From Tetradesmus obliquus (lineage: Eukaryota; Chlorophyta; Chlorophyceae; Sphaeropleales; Scenedesmaceae), in assembly GCA_030272155.1 (NCBI GenBank), contig CP126202.1, forward strand, positions 4,547,501 to 4,611,500: a stretch of DNA of 64,000 nt, written 5' to 3'. The notes under the pieces were generated by a model. It was not told where the DNA came from and ran no database searches. It saw only the letters and a list, made by a program, of their open reading frames with translations. Every line of letters begins with the position of its first letter. The stretch's first letter is position 1. Both the position numbers and the translations under genes were made by a program. Positions 33,986 to 47,455 of this stretch are shown here, in pieces.

Positions 33986-36900
33986 TCACCCTGACTCTGC
34001 CTCTGCCTCTGCCTCTGACTCTGCCAGAGCTAATCTGATTGTTTCAATCAACTCCCACTTTTGGCAGATCAGGCCGACTGTACCATCCATGGGTGCGCCA
34101 AGTCCCTCCGGGTGCAAGGTTGAGCCATGCCATCCCACCGCAACCTCGCCTGTTTGGCATCTGGCGACCGCCGGCCTGAGAAATTGACTCAGCATGTCAG
34201 GGACTTCCCAGTAATAACCGCCTGTCCACGGCAGCTTCCTGCTGCCCTTGAGTGAAAAGCCACGGCCAATGATGGCGCTCCAGACTCCATCGTCCAAATA
34301 ACCCAGCACAGTGACCTCGTCGAAGCCTTCGGGGAGGTTCACCTCAGTACGGACCCCATCCGGCACATCAGGCATGATTGGCGTCAGCGTTGAGTTATCG
34401 CTGCATGTCGCAACCCAATACAACACATAGCGCGTGACTTGCGTAACCTTGTTGATGAAGGTCCCAGGAGGGCACTGCATTGCGAAGGGTTCAGGCTCCA
34501 GACTCTCAGCGTCTGCACCAGTTGGCTCGTCACCTGCTGCCTGGTAGCGGTTAATGCCCAGGCATGCTGCTGCTGCCTCAGCGTAGGTGGTATTCTTGGG
34601 GTCCTCTGTGTAGTAGTTCCCGATGCCGTTCATGATCACAGAAATACCCTCTGTCACGCTCTGGAGGTTGGAGTTCTGCCATGCTGCCGTCTGGGGTCCA
34701 TTGAGGACATAGTCAGCATTGGGGCAACCAAACAACGTACCCCATATATGCTCCAGACAGGGCATGCTTATGGTGGCCGCGGGCCAAACATAGATTACCG
34801 TGCCATTCGGCAAGTATCCTTCTCCTATAGGCATAAAATCTTGACAAACATTGTCACCTGCAAGGCACGCGTGTACACAAAGGATGTGACAAAGTGTGTC
34901 AAACCAATGTTGGGTGGAGAGCAAACACAAGGGATGCGATGAGCAACTTAAAGGGTACATATCATAGTGTAGTAGCAACTGTGCGGTTTTATCACTGCCA
35001 CACTGACAGATGCTATATACTACTAGCAGTTGCAGGATGTGCTCACCCTCTTTCTCACACTTGCCCTCGGCGCCATTGTAGTATCCTTCCTCACACTGGC
35101 ACCCTTTACCAGGGATGCATGTGCCGCGCTCGGAACAAGTGTTTTGCAGGCAAGGGTCTGCATGGAGCAGAGGACCAACAGGCTTGTGAAAGTCAGTCAA
35201 AATTGTGCTGGCAGGGGATCAAAAATAAATTGTTCTGGCAGGAGGTCTGTACAATAAATTGCTCTGGCCGGGGCATGCAAGGATTAGGTTCCAGCAGGCT
35301 CGTCAGCAACAGCAAAATGGCGAGAGCGGTGCAGATGATGCCAGCCAAGACAGCAGAAGTTTGCGCATATGCATGGCACACATGCATGGCACACATTTCT
35401 GCTGCTTTTGTTGCCATACTTGGCGAAAAAACATTTCAAGCCCGGTTTGTGTTTCAAAGAAAAGGAAGCTTGGCCCTATCAGCAAGGTAGCCTGTTAGCA
35501 AGCCACACTATGCCGAAGGGCAGCATCAGTAGCCCAAGTAGGCAGTGGGAACATAATTAAAGCGTGGCTGGCGTGGCTGCTTCATACGTTGCTTGCCACA
35601 CATTGCACTTGTACAAGTGGCAGCAACAGCAGGGCCGCTGGCAGTCGGCAGATGGCTCACCTTTGTCATATCTGCCAGGCTGGGCAATGCGCTTGCTGCT
35701 GGTGGAGACGGTGTCATTAGCCTTGTCCGTGTTGATCAAGGTTCGAACTCCCGCCAAGGTAGAGCCCGCCCGCAGGTCGTAGCCACCACTTGCTGCTTTT
35801 ACGAATCCCCAGCAAGAGGGATCCGCATCGCAGGCATCCGCAGCATCAGCCAACTCAAGCTTGTTGATGATCCACCTGCCCCATGGCGGTTGCACGATGG
35901 CGGATGCATCATACGTGTACTTGGCGTACGCGCCGCTGCCAATGGTACGGGCCTTGACGCGCCCTGTAGTGCTGTTGGCGCTGCCATTGCTGCCACCGGT
36001 AGCATTGGCTGTGGCCTTGGCATCTGCAGAGGCAGCTGAGACGCGGCTCGCTGCTCGGATGTCGTTGCTGGGCGGCAGCTTGTAGTAGACCTCTGCCGCA
36101 TCAGGGGCAGAGCTTGGAGTGGGCCTGAAGGCCCAGCAACCTCTGAGAGGTGTTGGTGTGTAGTGATACTCAACAAACTGGCATGCCGCAGTGTTTCGGC
36201 AGTAGTTGACGCACTCCTCCAAAGAGCCTCCTTCCCACCCCATGAGGCCCCACACATATGAACCATTAATGTCTGTGTTGAAGACTGACGTGCCAACGAA
36301 AGAGCTCTGTAGGCAAACAAACAGATGCAGCAAAGAAGTTGTGATGCTGCGGACACTTCTGGTAATGTGGTTGCTACAGGCATATCTCGACAGCAGTGGT
36401 GGCTACTGCAGGCCAGCAGCTGCGCTTGCTCTGCCTGCCGCATGATGGTAAACGACACTTTGATGAGTTGATGGCTGCATGGGACCCGTGGCACTGGGTT
36501 GGCACCGTGGCTCGCCTCTTGGCGACAGCTGATGCACGACCCCTCTTATAGCATGAGGCGGACGCCCAAACCTGATGATGTGTATGTACACCCTATCAGG
36601 CCGCATGTACGTACACCCTATCAGGCCGCATACAGCGGACTGCAATCCTATCATGGTGCAAGATTTTTTTTATTTATCATTGTGCAGCGGTGCGCGTGCG
36701 AGTCGGGGGCAAGGTGTTGTTATAGCTACAGCTGTGCAAGAGCGCTATGGAGAATCTGTATATTTGTTGGAGCAGCGCTGCAAGCTAGCTCACCAGCTGG
36801 GTGTGGACTGGCAGGCAGTCGCTGTCAGATTCCGCGCCAGTCTGCAGCGTAGTGCTGTCAGACGTGAAATCCTCCTGGCCTTCGTAGCGGAAGGTCATGG

Positions 36901-39900
36901 CCGGGCACTTCATGCACTCCCAGTTGGTCCGCTCTTCGCCAGTGAAGGGGTTGGTCCTTTCGCCATTGCTGAAGAAGCCGCGCTCACACGCTACACATCC
37001 GCCGTATGCGTTGTAGAACTTGCGGCCAGAGCCGGCCTCGCAGACTGCAGGGCAGAGCAGGAGAACACACATGTGTACACGCAGACGTCAGGTGATTGTA
37101 ATGCGTTTACAGCACAACAAGGGGGAGCAGCGGCAGGTCCAGGCAAGTAGCAACAGCTGCCGCCTTCTGACTACGTGCTGTGGTGCATTGTGTATCACCA
37201 CGCAGCAGCTGCTGTCTCACATGCCTGTTAGATATGGCAGGTTGAGGCTGAATTACATGCCACATGACAGTGCATGCATGAGGTATGCCAGCTGGCTCGT
37301 ACGATCTTGCAGCGCAGTGCACCACGACTGAAATCGGTTGGATGAGATCACGTTGCTCTACTCTTTATCTTCCATACTAAAATACAAACACGAAATAATT
37401 GACTGATGCAGAGCCATGTGGCACTTGCCTGTGCAGTTTGCCACAGAAATGGAGCCTGACTCAAGGGTAGTGCTGTAGGGTGGGCAAGACTTGCACCTGG
37501 CTGACACATCTGCAAAAGTTGCTTCGCCGCCTGTGCTACTGCTGTAACGGCCTACATGTACACGTGTACACGTGCAGCAGCACAAACTTCAGTGAGCGGC
37601 CACAGGTTGTGTAACAGCCTGCACTGCAGCAAGGTTGCATGATTTACAGTGCATGTCTGTACGCTGTCAACATGCACACGCTGCTGCAGCCGTTGATGCG
37701 CAAGACAAAGAGCTTTGCATGAAAACCACGACAAGGCTGTATGTATCTAGCCGCTGGTGACTCTGCGTCCTGAACCGGCGCTCCACACAGGAGCACTGGG
37801 ATGCATGCTGCTGCATTACAACTGCCGCAAGGTCCTTGTGGCCAGCACACATGTATAGCGCACCTATAGGGCACTCAGCAACGTCCAGCTTTGCCTGGTC
37901 CTCTAGGCTCCCAGGAACAGGCTTGGATGCCCCTGTGTCATACCACTTGTCACGTGGGGTGAGGCCTTCCGGGTTGTAAATGCCAAATCCAGGCTGCACG
38001 AAGCAGTTGATCACGGACTGCTTTTCCCCTGGCTCACTCAGCGTGGAGCGCCCCTTGCCACATTCAGTGCATGGAAGCTTGGACCTGGCGCGCAGGAAAA
38101 GCAAGTCACAAGTTACAATCTCTATGCATTGGAAGCAGGCAAGCCTGCTTGAGCCTATGATCTTCCGTGCGTAAAGTAGTGCGTAAAGTAGTGAAGGGAC
38201 AGGCCTGGTAAAGGAAAAGAAGGGACAGGAGCTGGGTACGCAACACCAACTGAAGTGCAATAAAGTAAACGAATAACTCCCTGTTTATTAGAACATTCAC
38301 CAACAGAATGCGCACGAGAGCGCTTTGTGACGCATGGTCCTATCAGCAGATGTGCCGTGCTTTGTCTGCACTTGCCTACACGCGTTCGTCAAAAAAAAAC
38401 ATTGATGACCGCTGCAGCAGTACAAAGGAAGCCTGCGCCTTGCCTGCAGCACTTGAGATTCACTGCCAGCACCACTCAAATATTGCAACTGCTCCCACTA
38501 ACTTGTCATCACTCACCCGCAATCAGCTCATGACCCTTCTGGCCACTTCCAAGCGCAATTGCTTACATATTATTAACGAAAGACTTTGATGAAACAAACT
38601 CTCCCGCGAGCAACCCATGAGCCGTCCGAGCACTCCACAGCTGCTTTTGTATGAATGAATTTTTTTGATCAAAAAATTCTCTCCCACAAGCAGCCCATGA
38701 GCCGTCGCGGCACTCCGCAGCTGCCTTTGTAAAAATACAAAATTTCAAAAGGTATTGATGAAAAACTTTCCTGCGAGCAGCCCATGAGCCGCCGTTGCAG
38801 CACCCAACAGCCGCCTTTGTGTAAATATACATTACATTACATTACATTACATAATATAATATAATATAAATAATATAAATAATATAAATAATATAAATAA
38901 GAAAGAACACTCACCCACAACACATCAGCAGTCTGAGCACTCCACAGCTGCCTTTTTTAAAATAAATAACAATGAGAAAAAATCTCACCTGCGAGCAGCC
39001 CATGAACCGTCCAGGCACTCCACAGCTGCCTTTGTTCAAACCAAATATGTTCTGAAAAAACTCAATCGCAACCAGCCCATAAGCCGACCAAGCACTCCAC
39101 AGCCACATGCGCATTCATAAATCAAACTGTATAGAAAACTCACCCACGAGCAGCCCAAGAGCTGTCCGAGCACTCCACAGCCACCTGTGCATAAATATAC
39201 AAAATACACTCAAGAACATAAACTCACCGGCGAGCGGCCCATCAACAGTCCGAGCACTCCACAGCTGCCTTGTAATACCAAAGTATTAAATAACTAAATA
39301 CAAATTTAAGCAAATAATACATAAATTTTTAATCAAATGAATAATTAAGCAGGTAAATAAAGAAATAAGCAGATAAATAAATAAACAAATAATAAATAAG
39401 TACACAAATAAATTAAAAAATATAAAATTATAAATTTGCTATAAAATAACTCACCCACGAGCAGCCCAGGAGCCGTCCGAGCACTCTACAGCCGCCTTTG
39501 CATATGCTCCAAATCCAGCCGGGTTCATGCATCTGTCGCCGTATGGGCCCACTTCGTACCCCTCTCCGCAGTACACCGTGATAGGCCTGCACACAGTGGC
39601 TGAGGCCGTGCCAAAGGTCATAGCTGTGGCGCCAACTGTATTAATGGGGCAGGGAAATGCCCTCCACGTGCTGATGCTGGCATCCAAGGACAGATCCCGC
39701 ACAAGGCCCCAATCTGGCATGATGTCTGCAACAGGCACAGCACAGGCAGCACATACCGCATTGTGTTTAGAACCACAAAACATGGCCCCAGCATACGGGC
39801 AATGTGCTGAGCCTGGATGCCTGTATGGTTTGGATGAGGACGGTGACAGAATGGCAGGGAGCACGCTGGCTAGCCGTCCGCTCTCACAGCGTGATCTATG

Positions 39901-42900
39901 TTGACAGAACAGCTGTTGAGCCACTGCAGTATCCTAGAGGCAGCAAGCTGTTCAGGCCTGATATTGATCAACAATGCAGCCGGCGTGGCAGGCTGCGTTC
40001 CAGCTTTGCAGTCTGAGGCTCCATGCCAGCTTCACATCAGGCGCAGACTGATGCACATAAACAAGCAGCAGGCGAGGCTGGTGAGGGTTGCAGCGTGTTG
40101 CATATATTGCTGCGGCTGATACTCACAGCAGCTTGCAGCGCTGGTTGCTACCAAGGTGGTGTCGCCCACAGTCAGAGGATCGTTCGGCGGAGCATCGCTT
40201 TGCACAGCAAAGCCTTCCGGCAGCTCGCTGGGCTCAGTAGGCATGACCAGCATGTGAGCGCCACAGGCCTTGCAGTCACGCACTCCATTGGGTGTGGTGG
40301 CCCACCCCGGCCTGGGGGGTGGGTTGCAGCAGCAGGATGCAGCAGGTGTCAGACGTGGTGTTATGTTACATTATTTTATGTTATGTGACGCTACATGCGA
40401 TGGTTGACGTTATATGCGACAGAAGAGTGGCCATGCTCAGCTGCCACTACAGCAGCAGCACCCATCACCAGCAACTAGTAGAGCTCTGACAGCCTTTGGT
40501 TCTCTTTTGGACTGCGTCTGAACACGAGTGCTGCGCAGGATGGCGGCCAACCAAAGGTACTGCTATCTTTTGTATGCAATGCCAGGCTTAGCACTGGCTG
40601 GCTGGCCATGCCTTTCCAGGCAGAATGTGGCACGGAACTATGAACTCCGTGCTAGAGGCAAGCTGCATCAAGCACCAAAAGTGTCTGCTGCGTGTTGGGC
40701 ACTTGAACAAGCGCCACGCAGCGGCAGCTGCAGGGGTGTTGGCTGCTGGCTCGCATGCTCACCTGTACGTTCCGAAGGTTTTGTAGGCTGAGCTCATGCT
40801 TGAGCTGTAATCCTCGTGCCTAATGGATGTTGGGCAGCGCTGCAGGGCCGGTTGTGGCTGGGTGACGTCGAGGTAGTAGCCTGGCGGGGCCAAGCAGTCA
40901 GCAACCGTCGTAGACTGCGTGCTCCTCGTGACATAGCCATTGCATGGAGTGCATACGCTAGCCTCTGTGATACTGCCCCCAGTGAAGTAGGTGCCGATCG
41001 GGCATGGCGTGGCCTCATAAGCAAAGCCTCCTTCTGTTTCATTCCAGAGAGCAGCAAACCCGGCCTCAACAACTGCGACAGGCAGCAGGCAGCAGACATG
41101 CAGCAGAGGTGAGTGCCACAAACCCGCTGTGAGAGAGGACAGGTAGAGGGCGTGGAGCCCAGGGGCGCCACCCCTGGCCACACACGCCTTCTCGAGCCTT
41201 ACCTTACCAGGAGCTGCAGAGCTGCCTGGGTAGTCACTCGCTCACTCACTCACTGAGAGAGGATGGTTACATGTGGGTCCTGGAACCATCTTTGGTGGTA
41301 TGAGTCACAACAGGCTGAACACATGGTCTGACCCCAGGCAAAGAGAGTGAGCACCATAAAAACAAGTGGTCAATCGTCACGAACAGCAGGTGAGACACAG
41401 CTTCATGTTTTAGAACAGTGACAGGTGCGTTTCATCCCACAGTTTTCATACGCTAGCAGCCACGCTGCTCCGTGGCTGATGTCAAAACCAGCCCGTACTA
41501 CAGATGCTCAATCGAGAGGTTGCAAGCATCGCCCGTGCTCAGCCCTCCTTCTCATCTGTAGCTGAGCTTGCTCAACCGCAATGCCAGTACACCGCGAGTG
41601 CTGCATGGGATGCTGCACAGGCTCTGCCTGCCAACATACCCCATTTCTGGCGCACCTGCATTTGCTCACCTCTGCCGCTCAAGTTGCAATGTACTTCCAG
41701 CAAGCAAGTGATTTCAACTGTGTCGTGAGCAGTGACAGCCGGTTGCTTCAAGCTCCACAGAAAAAACGTGCCTGCATGTGCTCACCTCTGCAGCCGCTCA
41801 AGTTGCAACGTATTCCAGCAAGCAAGCGATTTTATCACTGTTGCCAGAAGCAGATAGCCAGTCGTCTTCAAGCTCCATCCTGCAACCAAAAACCACAACA
41901 AACAGAAAACAAACAAAACAACGCGCCTGCATATGCTTACCTCTGCAGGCGCTCTTCTGAGTGGCTCCAGGCGCTGCAGTGGAGATGCCGGTTTTGCCGG
42001 TGGGGTTGCAGCTGATGCAGTTGACGTCAACGCCAGTTTCTGCAATGCCTTCACGGTAGGAGCCCTTGGGGCACACCGCAGCCCTGCTGCCTTGAAAGAA
42101 ATAGCCGGCAGGAATCTCTGCACGGCAGCCACGAAGCAGCGTGAGCACGTCGCAGTTGAGGTGCGGCAAGTCAGGTTGCTGCTGCAGCTGTACGACTGAG
42201 GCCAAAAATACGGCTTGCAGCTTGTGTTCATCTGTGCACACTGCCTCTGTTCTATGACTGGTCCATTGTGCAAAACAGACTGTCATGGCTGGGAGCTTCT
42301 GCAGTTGGGTCCAAAGAGCATGGTCTTGATTCAAGCACTGGCTGCAACACAACAACCTGGTCGCTCACACTGCTGTCAACGGCGTGCTAAGCATTCGAGC
42401 TCTGGTACGCATCTGGCAACAAACATACTCACTGCAATCCGACCTCGCGTCTCTGTTGCGGGCAGTCTGACTTGTTGTCTCCGCTGGAGCAACGGCGACA
42501 GTGACCTGCAAGGATGCAGCGACAACATAAGACATGCATACGGCAGGTACAGGTCAGAAAGCAGCAGTAGCAACAAGCTGCACGCCCTACTCTGATAGCA
42601 ATGCAGAGGATTGTTTCATGTGGGGCCTGGCACCGTCTCAAACTGTATGGGCCATGACAACGCTGCTGCTGCTGTACCTGTTATGCGGCTGTGGCCAGCC
42701 AGACACAGTGCAATGTTGAAATGCCTAGTACAAAGTACAGGCCTTGGCTGCTGCAGCAGATGTAACTACGCTGACAGCTGTTGAATCCAGTAAACCAGTG
42801 CGTAACTGCTGTCTGCTCAGCCACAACAATTTACACAGCAAACTGCATCTGCAGCACAGCACACTACAGTACTCTTGCATGCATCGCGCTGGAACATGTC

Positions 42901-44207
42901 TAAACAGGGATTAACCCTTGCAGCGCTGGCAGGATTGTTAACTTTTCATGTTATTGCTGTTGCTGGCCAACACTGGCACTGCCTGAAGCGCGGCCGGCAG
43001 CTCAAAACACATGTCAACAGCTGCATCAACTACAACACCAACACACTCACCAAGCCAGTAGGGCAGGGCGTGCACGTCGTTGCCCTGTTGTTGCCGATGT
43101 TGAAACGATTGGCCTCGCACAACGCGGACGTCTGTGTTGACTCCCTGACGCCTGCACCTGAGGTGCTTGCCAGGCGGAACCCGGGCTTGGTCACTGCAGC
43201 AGCAGCAGCAGCAGCAGCAGCAGTGTTGGTCACATGGGCACATGTGCTATTGGCAACCCGCCGGATGCATTTGTGAGGCTTGTGTGGCAGCAGCTACCAT
43301 GCACAAGCAAAACACTTAAACCACATATGGCATAGCAGCTTGAATTCTGCTACACAGCGCTTTTCAGCATTCATGCATGAGATGCATGACACCATATTGC
43401 ATGCATGCCTGTTGTGTGCTATGTCACATGTGTGTTCAAGCATGCAGCGCATCCTGGGGGTATCCTGTGCAGCACATGAAGTTGTGACATAGGGCAGAGT
43501 CGCTCACCGCAGCTGGTCCATGTCCGCGCTGTTTTTGTTGCTGTGGTCAGCCCACCAGTGAAACCCTGCGCAGAAAGCAGCAGACAAAGGCTGAGGTGCA
43601 TCCACAATTCAGTACCACAACGTAAATCAAAGTATGGAAGTTTCATGCGCTGGAATTTCAGATGCGCATGCTGTTGCTGTGGGTATGCGCCAAGCACTCA
43701 CAACGAAACTAGCAGAGCAGTCAACCGTGCAGAGCAATGCCAGTTGACTGTTGCGTTGATGCTACTGCGACAGCATGCGCTCGTTCTGCTCTGTGGTGTT
43801 TCTTTCTATGAGAAATGACCTGCCACATACACATGTCATGCTTCAGATGCTGGGCATGTCTAAATGTCACATGGCCAGTGCTGGCTTTCAGCCATCTACA
43901 ATGCTGTTGGTCACCAGTTTGCCGGTTGTCGGCAATTGAGCAATCCGCGGCCAGGCTGTTTTGTAATATACTCATGATGTGGATCAAAGCTGCACAAACT
44001 ACGCGTGCAGCTGCACACAAGTGGCGCGGCATGGTGTGCGGCTTACCCTGTCGCAAGGGTACAGCGGACCCCGCATCGCGTTATTCAGTTCATGTGCAGG
44101 GAGGGCTATGTAGTCTATTGCGGCTCCAGGGCAGTAGTTGCCAAAGCCGCAGGCGACACACCCATTGCCAGTGTCATATTGGCCAGGCGGGCACGCTGTG
44201 CAGCAGG

Positions 44208-44242
<35 letters not shown>

Positions 44243-45156
44243 AGTGGCAACAGTTGTCAAATCCTGCTGCGGCAGTCTACCCAGGCACAGAATGCAGGCC
44301 GCCTCTTCATTCAGACAATCATCAGCATAATCGCTAATCAGCTAGTTATAATAATCAGCACTGATCATGAGTGGCACTCAGTGCAGGCTGCAGCTGCCAG
44401 CTGCCCAGCTGGCCACTGCAGTGGCCATTGTACAGCCATGGTCAACTGCAGCACTGCTGGACAAGCACTGCCCCTTCAAATTTGAAAGTTGAAAGTGGCC
44501 ACGCACTCTTTTCAGGGAGCGGATCAACGAAGAGCAAAGGCCTTTGCCTAGGACAGGGCCATAACACCGTATAACAGGGTTACGGGACTACCCCATTGCA
44601 ATGCTGTTGGCTGAAGTTTTCGCTGTTTTCTTGCCATACTTCAAGAGCTTTCTAGCTGTCAGCGCCATGCCGCATCAAGGCATCGTGAATCAAGGCATGA
44701 TGATCATAGTGACCCCACTGTGCTTCGCAGCCATCCGGCGCCTGCTCTGCTAAAAAGCTGAATCTCACCGCAGGCTCGTGCGCGGTTGATTCGAGAGTAC
44801 CCGGGCTGGCAGGCGTTGCAGACAGACACTTCCTCCGCGAGGCCAGTGACACGCCTGACCACGCAGGCATTTTGCTGGCACTTGGGAATCCTCTCGTCGG
44901 GAGAACAGGGTTTCAACTGAGCAACGATGAACGGGGCCCAGGTCAGCCACAGCAGCAGCGACGCGAGCACCAGTTTGGACCGGCACCTAGTGGTGACAGG
45001 TTGTCCTGCAGTGACAGCCGCAACATACCAACAGTCAGTTGAGAGAAACAATGAGCTGTTTCTGGTGATGATGCGCAAGACAGCAGGGTAACAATGGCAC
45101 ATGTGCGGTGATGGGTGAGGGCCGGGCCCCGAACTGCTGTCGTCTTCCCAGTTCAT
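33986..45156 (-). CDS. Secreted or membrane-anchored cysteine-rich protein (GCC2/GCC3, PAN/apple-like, EGF-like)
   Basis: Fifteen exons join in frame to 1,325 aa from the ATG at 45156: 45156-44769, 44195-44047, 43565-43508, 43193-43051, 42505-42433, 42117-41941, 41072-40763, 40311-40127, 39725-39455, 38084-37864, 37551-37429, 37044-36794, 36306-35661, 35157-35047, 34857-33986. A hydrophobic segment (LVLASLLLWLTWAPFIVA, residues about 62-80) would be a signal peptide if translation starts later, or a signal anchor if it starts here. Residues 80-783 hold repeated ephrin-receptor-like cysteine units (CPPGQYDTGNGCVAC, CPIGTYFTGGSITEASVC). Residues 784-998 look PAN/apple-like (LEECVNYCRNTAACQFVEY). 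An EGF-like unit (CSERGTCIPGKGCQCEEGYY) follows, then a 290-aa C-terminus ending near VGLICQKW. Probably an extracellular adhesion or wall protein. One intron uses a GC donor. Confidence 0.8.
38595..39285 (-). repeat. Eight copies of exon 9 end plus donor in the cysteine-rich gene
   Basis: On the minus strand the real exon 9 ends at 39455 with AKAAVECSDGSWAARG and gtgagt. About eight diverged copies follow in the intron at a spacing near 80 bp, ending near 39228, 39142, 39063, 38989, 38914, 38777, 38687 and 38607. Four keep gtgag, while the others have changed to forms such as gagag, gaaag or ttgag. The spacers are AT-rich. Confidence 0.85.
38826..38902. repeat. (TACAT)n and (ATAAT)n microsatellites
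   Basis: Four or so tacat units are followed by an ataat/aaatat run inside an intron of the cysteine-rich gene. The tacat unit is the same as in the LINE tails but no LINE sequence adjoins it. Confidence 0.7.
39281..39450. repeat. Very AT-rich (AAATAAAT)-like tract
   Basis: About 170 bp of almost pure A/T with a loose aaataaat period, in an otherwise GC-balanced region, lying just after the donor of exon 9 on the minus strand. Confidence 0.75.
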
Positions 45157-47130
45157 ACGAAGAAATTGCTTATACAGCACCTGTCGACTTCATCCTGCTA
45201 CGGCGCTGTGGAAGCCTTCAAGCGTACAGCTCCAACACAGCAGCAGATGTTCAGTTGAGCGCTGGTCCTGTTGCTCAAGCTACTGGAAGCGCTGCACACT
45301 CGCCCAGAAGGCAGGGTACAGTCTAAAAGTTGTTGTGCGCGAGCATCGTGCGGCTGAAAATGCGCCTGGCGGGTACTTATCGACGCATCGGGCGCTCACT
45401 TGTCGCGGCAATGCCACAGATCTCGCCACACCTAAACCTAATGCATCCAACAAACTTTTCATGTAGGTTCTAAGGCATTCAGTTTTTTTATCTGTGTGTG
45501 TTTGTCCTGCCACCTAGCTGCAGGATCAGAAGTCACCCCAATCTCCATCCGCCGGATGGCCGGGCCCGGTGTCGCTGACGGTTTGCTCCCTCGCAAGTCA
45601 CTGGTGCTGCACCATAATATATTTAGAGGCTATTAAATTGATCCCGAAATGTCAAATCTAGAAACGGGCACCTGACGAGCTTGGACCTTTGTCCCGGTCA
45701 CCGGGTGCACCTGGTGACTTGGTGAAAAGGTCAATCTCGTCAGGTGTCCGTTGCTACATTGGACAAATCTGGATTTGTGTGAAAGCCTCTCACCGTGTGG
45801 GACCCTCGGTCGATGCCAGTGAAGACAGTAGTGAAAATCGGGCAGGGATTCAGTGCACATCATCCAGTAAATAACCAATCCTGTAAAAAAGTATGGCGTT
45901 CTGGATGTTAACGAGGATTGAATGCGAGGTGCAAGTCCCCTTTTCAAGTTCACGCGCTTGCCTATCGCATGGTGCAGACGCTAGTGCGTGCATCGGGAAA
46001 GCGTGTGACACCCTTGAAGCTGCAGATGATTTATTTGTGCCTTCTGAGCCACAACGCTGCGCTATGCAAGCCTTCTGCAATTGCAGCAGTGCCTTGCCCG
46101 TGTTGCATGGAACTGCCTGCCTTGCCAGAAAGCCGATGACATGTTGTTTTCAACAGACAACTCACATATATCACGCTAACACGGTCAGCAACGGCTGCTG
46201 AACGCACATAGCAGCTGCAGCAGGCTTGCGCTTGCATGCCTAGGCATCGGCACACCAAATGCTTCAGCCCAGTCCTGCAGGGTTGCAAGGGAACTGCAGT
46301 AGTACAACAACCACAGCTAAACAAAAAAATTATGGGAAACTAGCATAGTATGCCTTCACCGTGCATGTGTCCTGCCAGGCCTGCACCTGCACCTGACATC
46401 TGTGGGGCTTCTGCAGTACAACTGTTGCTGCTGCACAGGTGTGCTGTCCTTGTATACCATAGCATGCACATAAAAAAGCATCCACGGCATCAGTTACAGG
46501 TTCTGTGAGCAGCCATTGAACAGTCATCCACAGCAGCATGCTGTGGATGCACCAATAAGCATGGCGGGCCCCCGTGCACGTGCCGGGCACGGAGGAAATA
46601 AAAACACCTGGGTGCCAGTTTCGATCAAACGATCAACCGCTTTGTTCGCGGGGCACATATTACGGGCCGGGGCGAAGAATCTCACCGCTTTGGCACAGGT
46701 CCAAGCCCTGCAGCAACACACCCCATAAAAGTCCTGCAGTCCTGCAGCCTTCATGTTGTGCAACCTGTGACACAAAGCTGCAATTGCAAGGGTCCAATAG
46801 CAGGTGTAAGGCTTGCCGAACGCAGGTGTGAGGCTTGCTTCGCTTGTATAATGTTTTATGTGCAGCAGTGTCGTGCCAGTCTTTTTCTTGTCTGTCCCCC
46901 TGGACCAGTGCATGCGCAGACCACTGTGTTATGGTATGTGTTTCAACCCCAGCACCCTGGCTGATACATCCAGCTGATCACGTGTATGCCCAGCATGTTT
47001 ACGAAAATCGTGTTTTCTACTTATCTTTCAACCGTGATAGAACCAGTCTGCCATCCAACAAAACACCAGCAGAACACGTTGCTTTCCCGCTTCGCGCCCT
47101 GGCAATCCAGCTGCTTCTCCAACTCGCACC
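45157..47130. other. Divergent intergenic region
   Basis: Lies between the 5' ends of the minus-strand cysteine-rich gene and the plus-strand phosphatase, so both promoters should be here. No exon recognised. Confidence 0.4.
45663..45752. repeat. 90-bp hairpin with 17-bp arms
   Basis: The arms aacgggcacctgacgag and ctcgtcaggtgtccgtt are inverted copies with one mismatch. The loop itself contains a near-palindrome (caccgggtgcacctggtg). It could be a very small MITE or a structural element. Confidence 0.6.
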
Positions 47131-47384
47131 ATGCTTCCGGTTCGCAACGTGTACTGGTGCGAGTATAATATCTAAATGCTGCACGCCCAGTCCCCGCGTA
47201 CCCCATCACTCTGTTAGTGCAGCTGACTGCAGCAAGCACTCATGATGCTGCAGGGTGCTCAGGCACGGCAGGAGCAAAGCCAATGAAGCAGCCATCATCG
47301 TCAGCACGATGGTGAGCACTGTTAAGGCGCTGCTGCTTGTAGAAAACAGCGCAGCAATGGTGGACACTGCTGTGAAATGCATCA

Positions 47385-47455
<71 letters not shown>

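Noticed and set aside
35557-35660. Stop of the PAN-like exon as the end of a separate gene
   Set aside because: A phase-matching donor at 35660 and matching acceptors for the next two exons continue the frame through an EGF-like unit to 33986.
38826-38902. A third LINE insertion at the (TACAT)n run
   Set aside because: Only the simple repeat is present; the LINE 3' sequence that adjoins the other two tails is missing.
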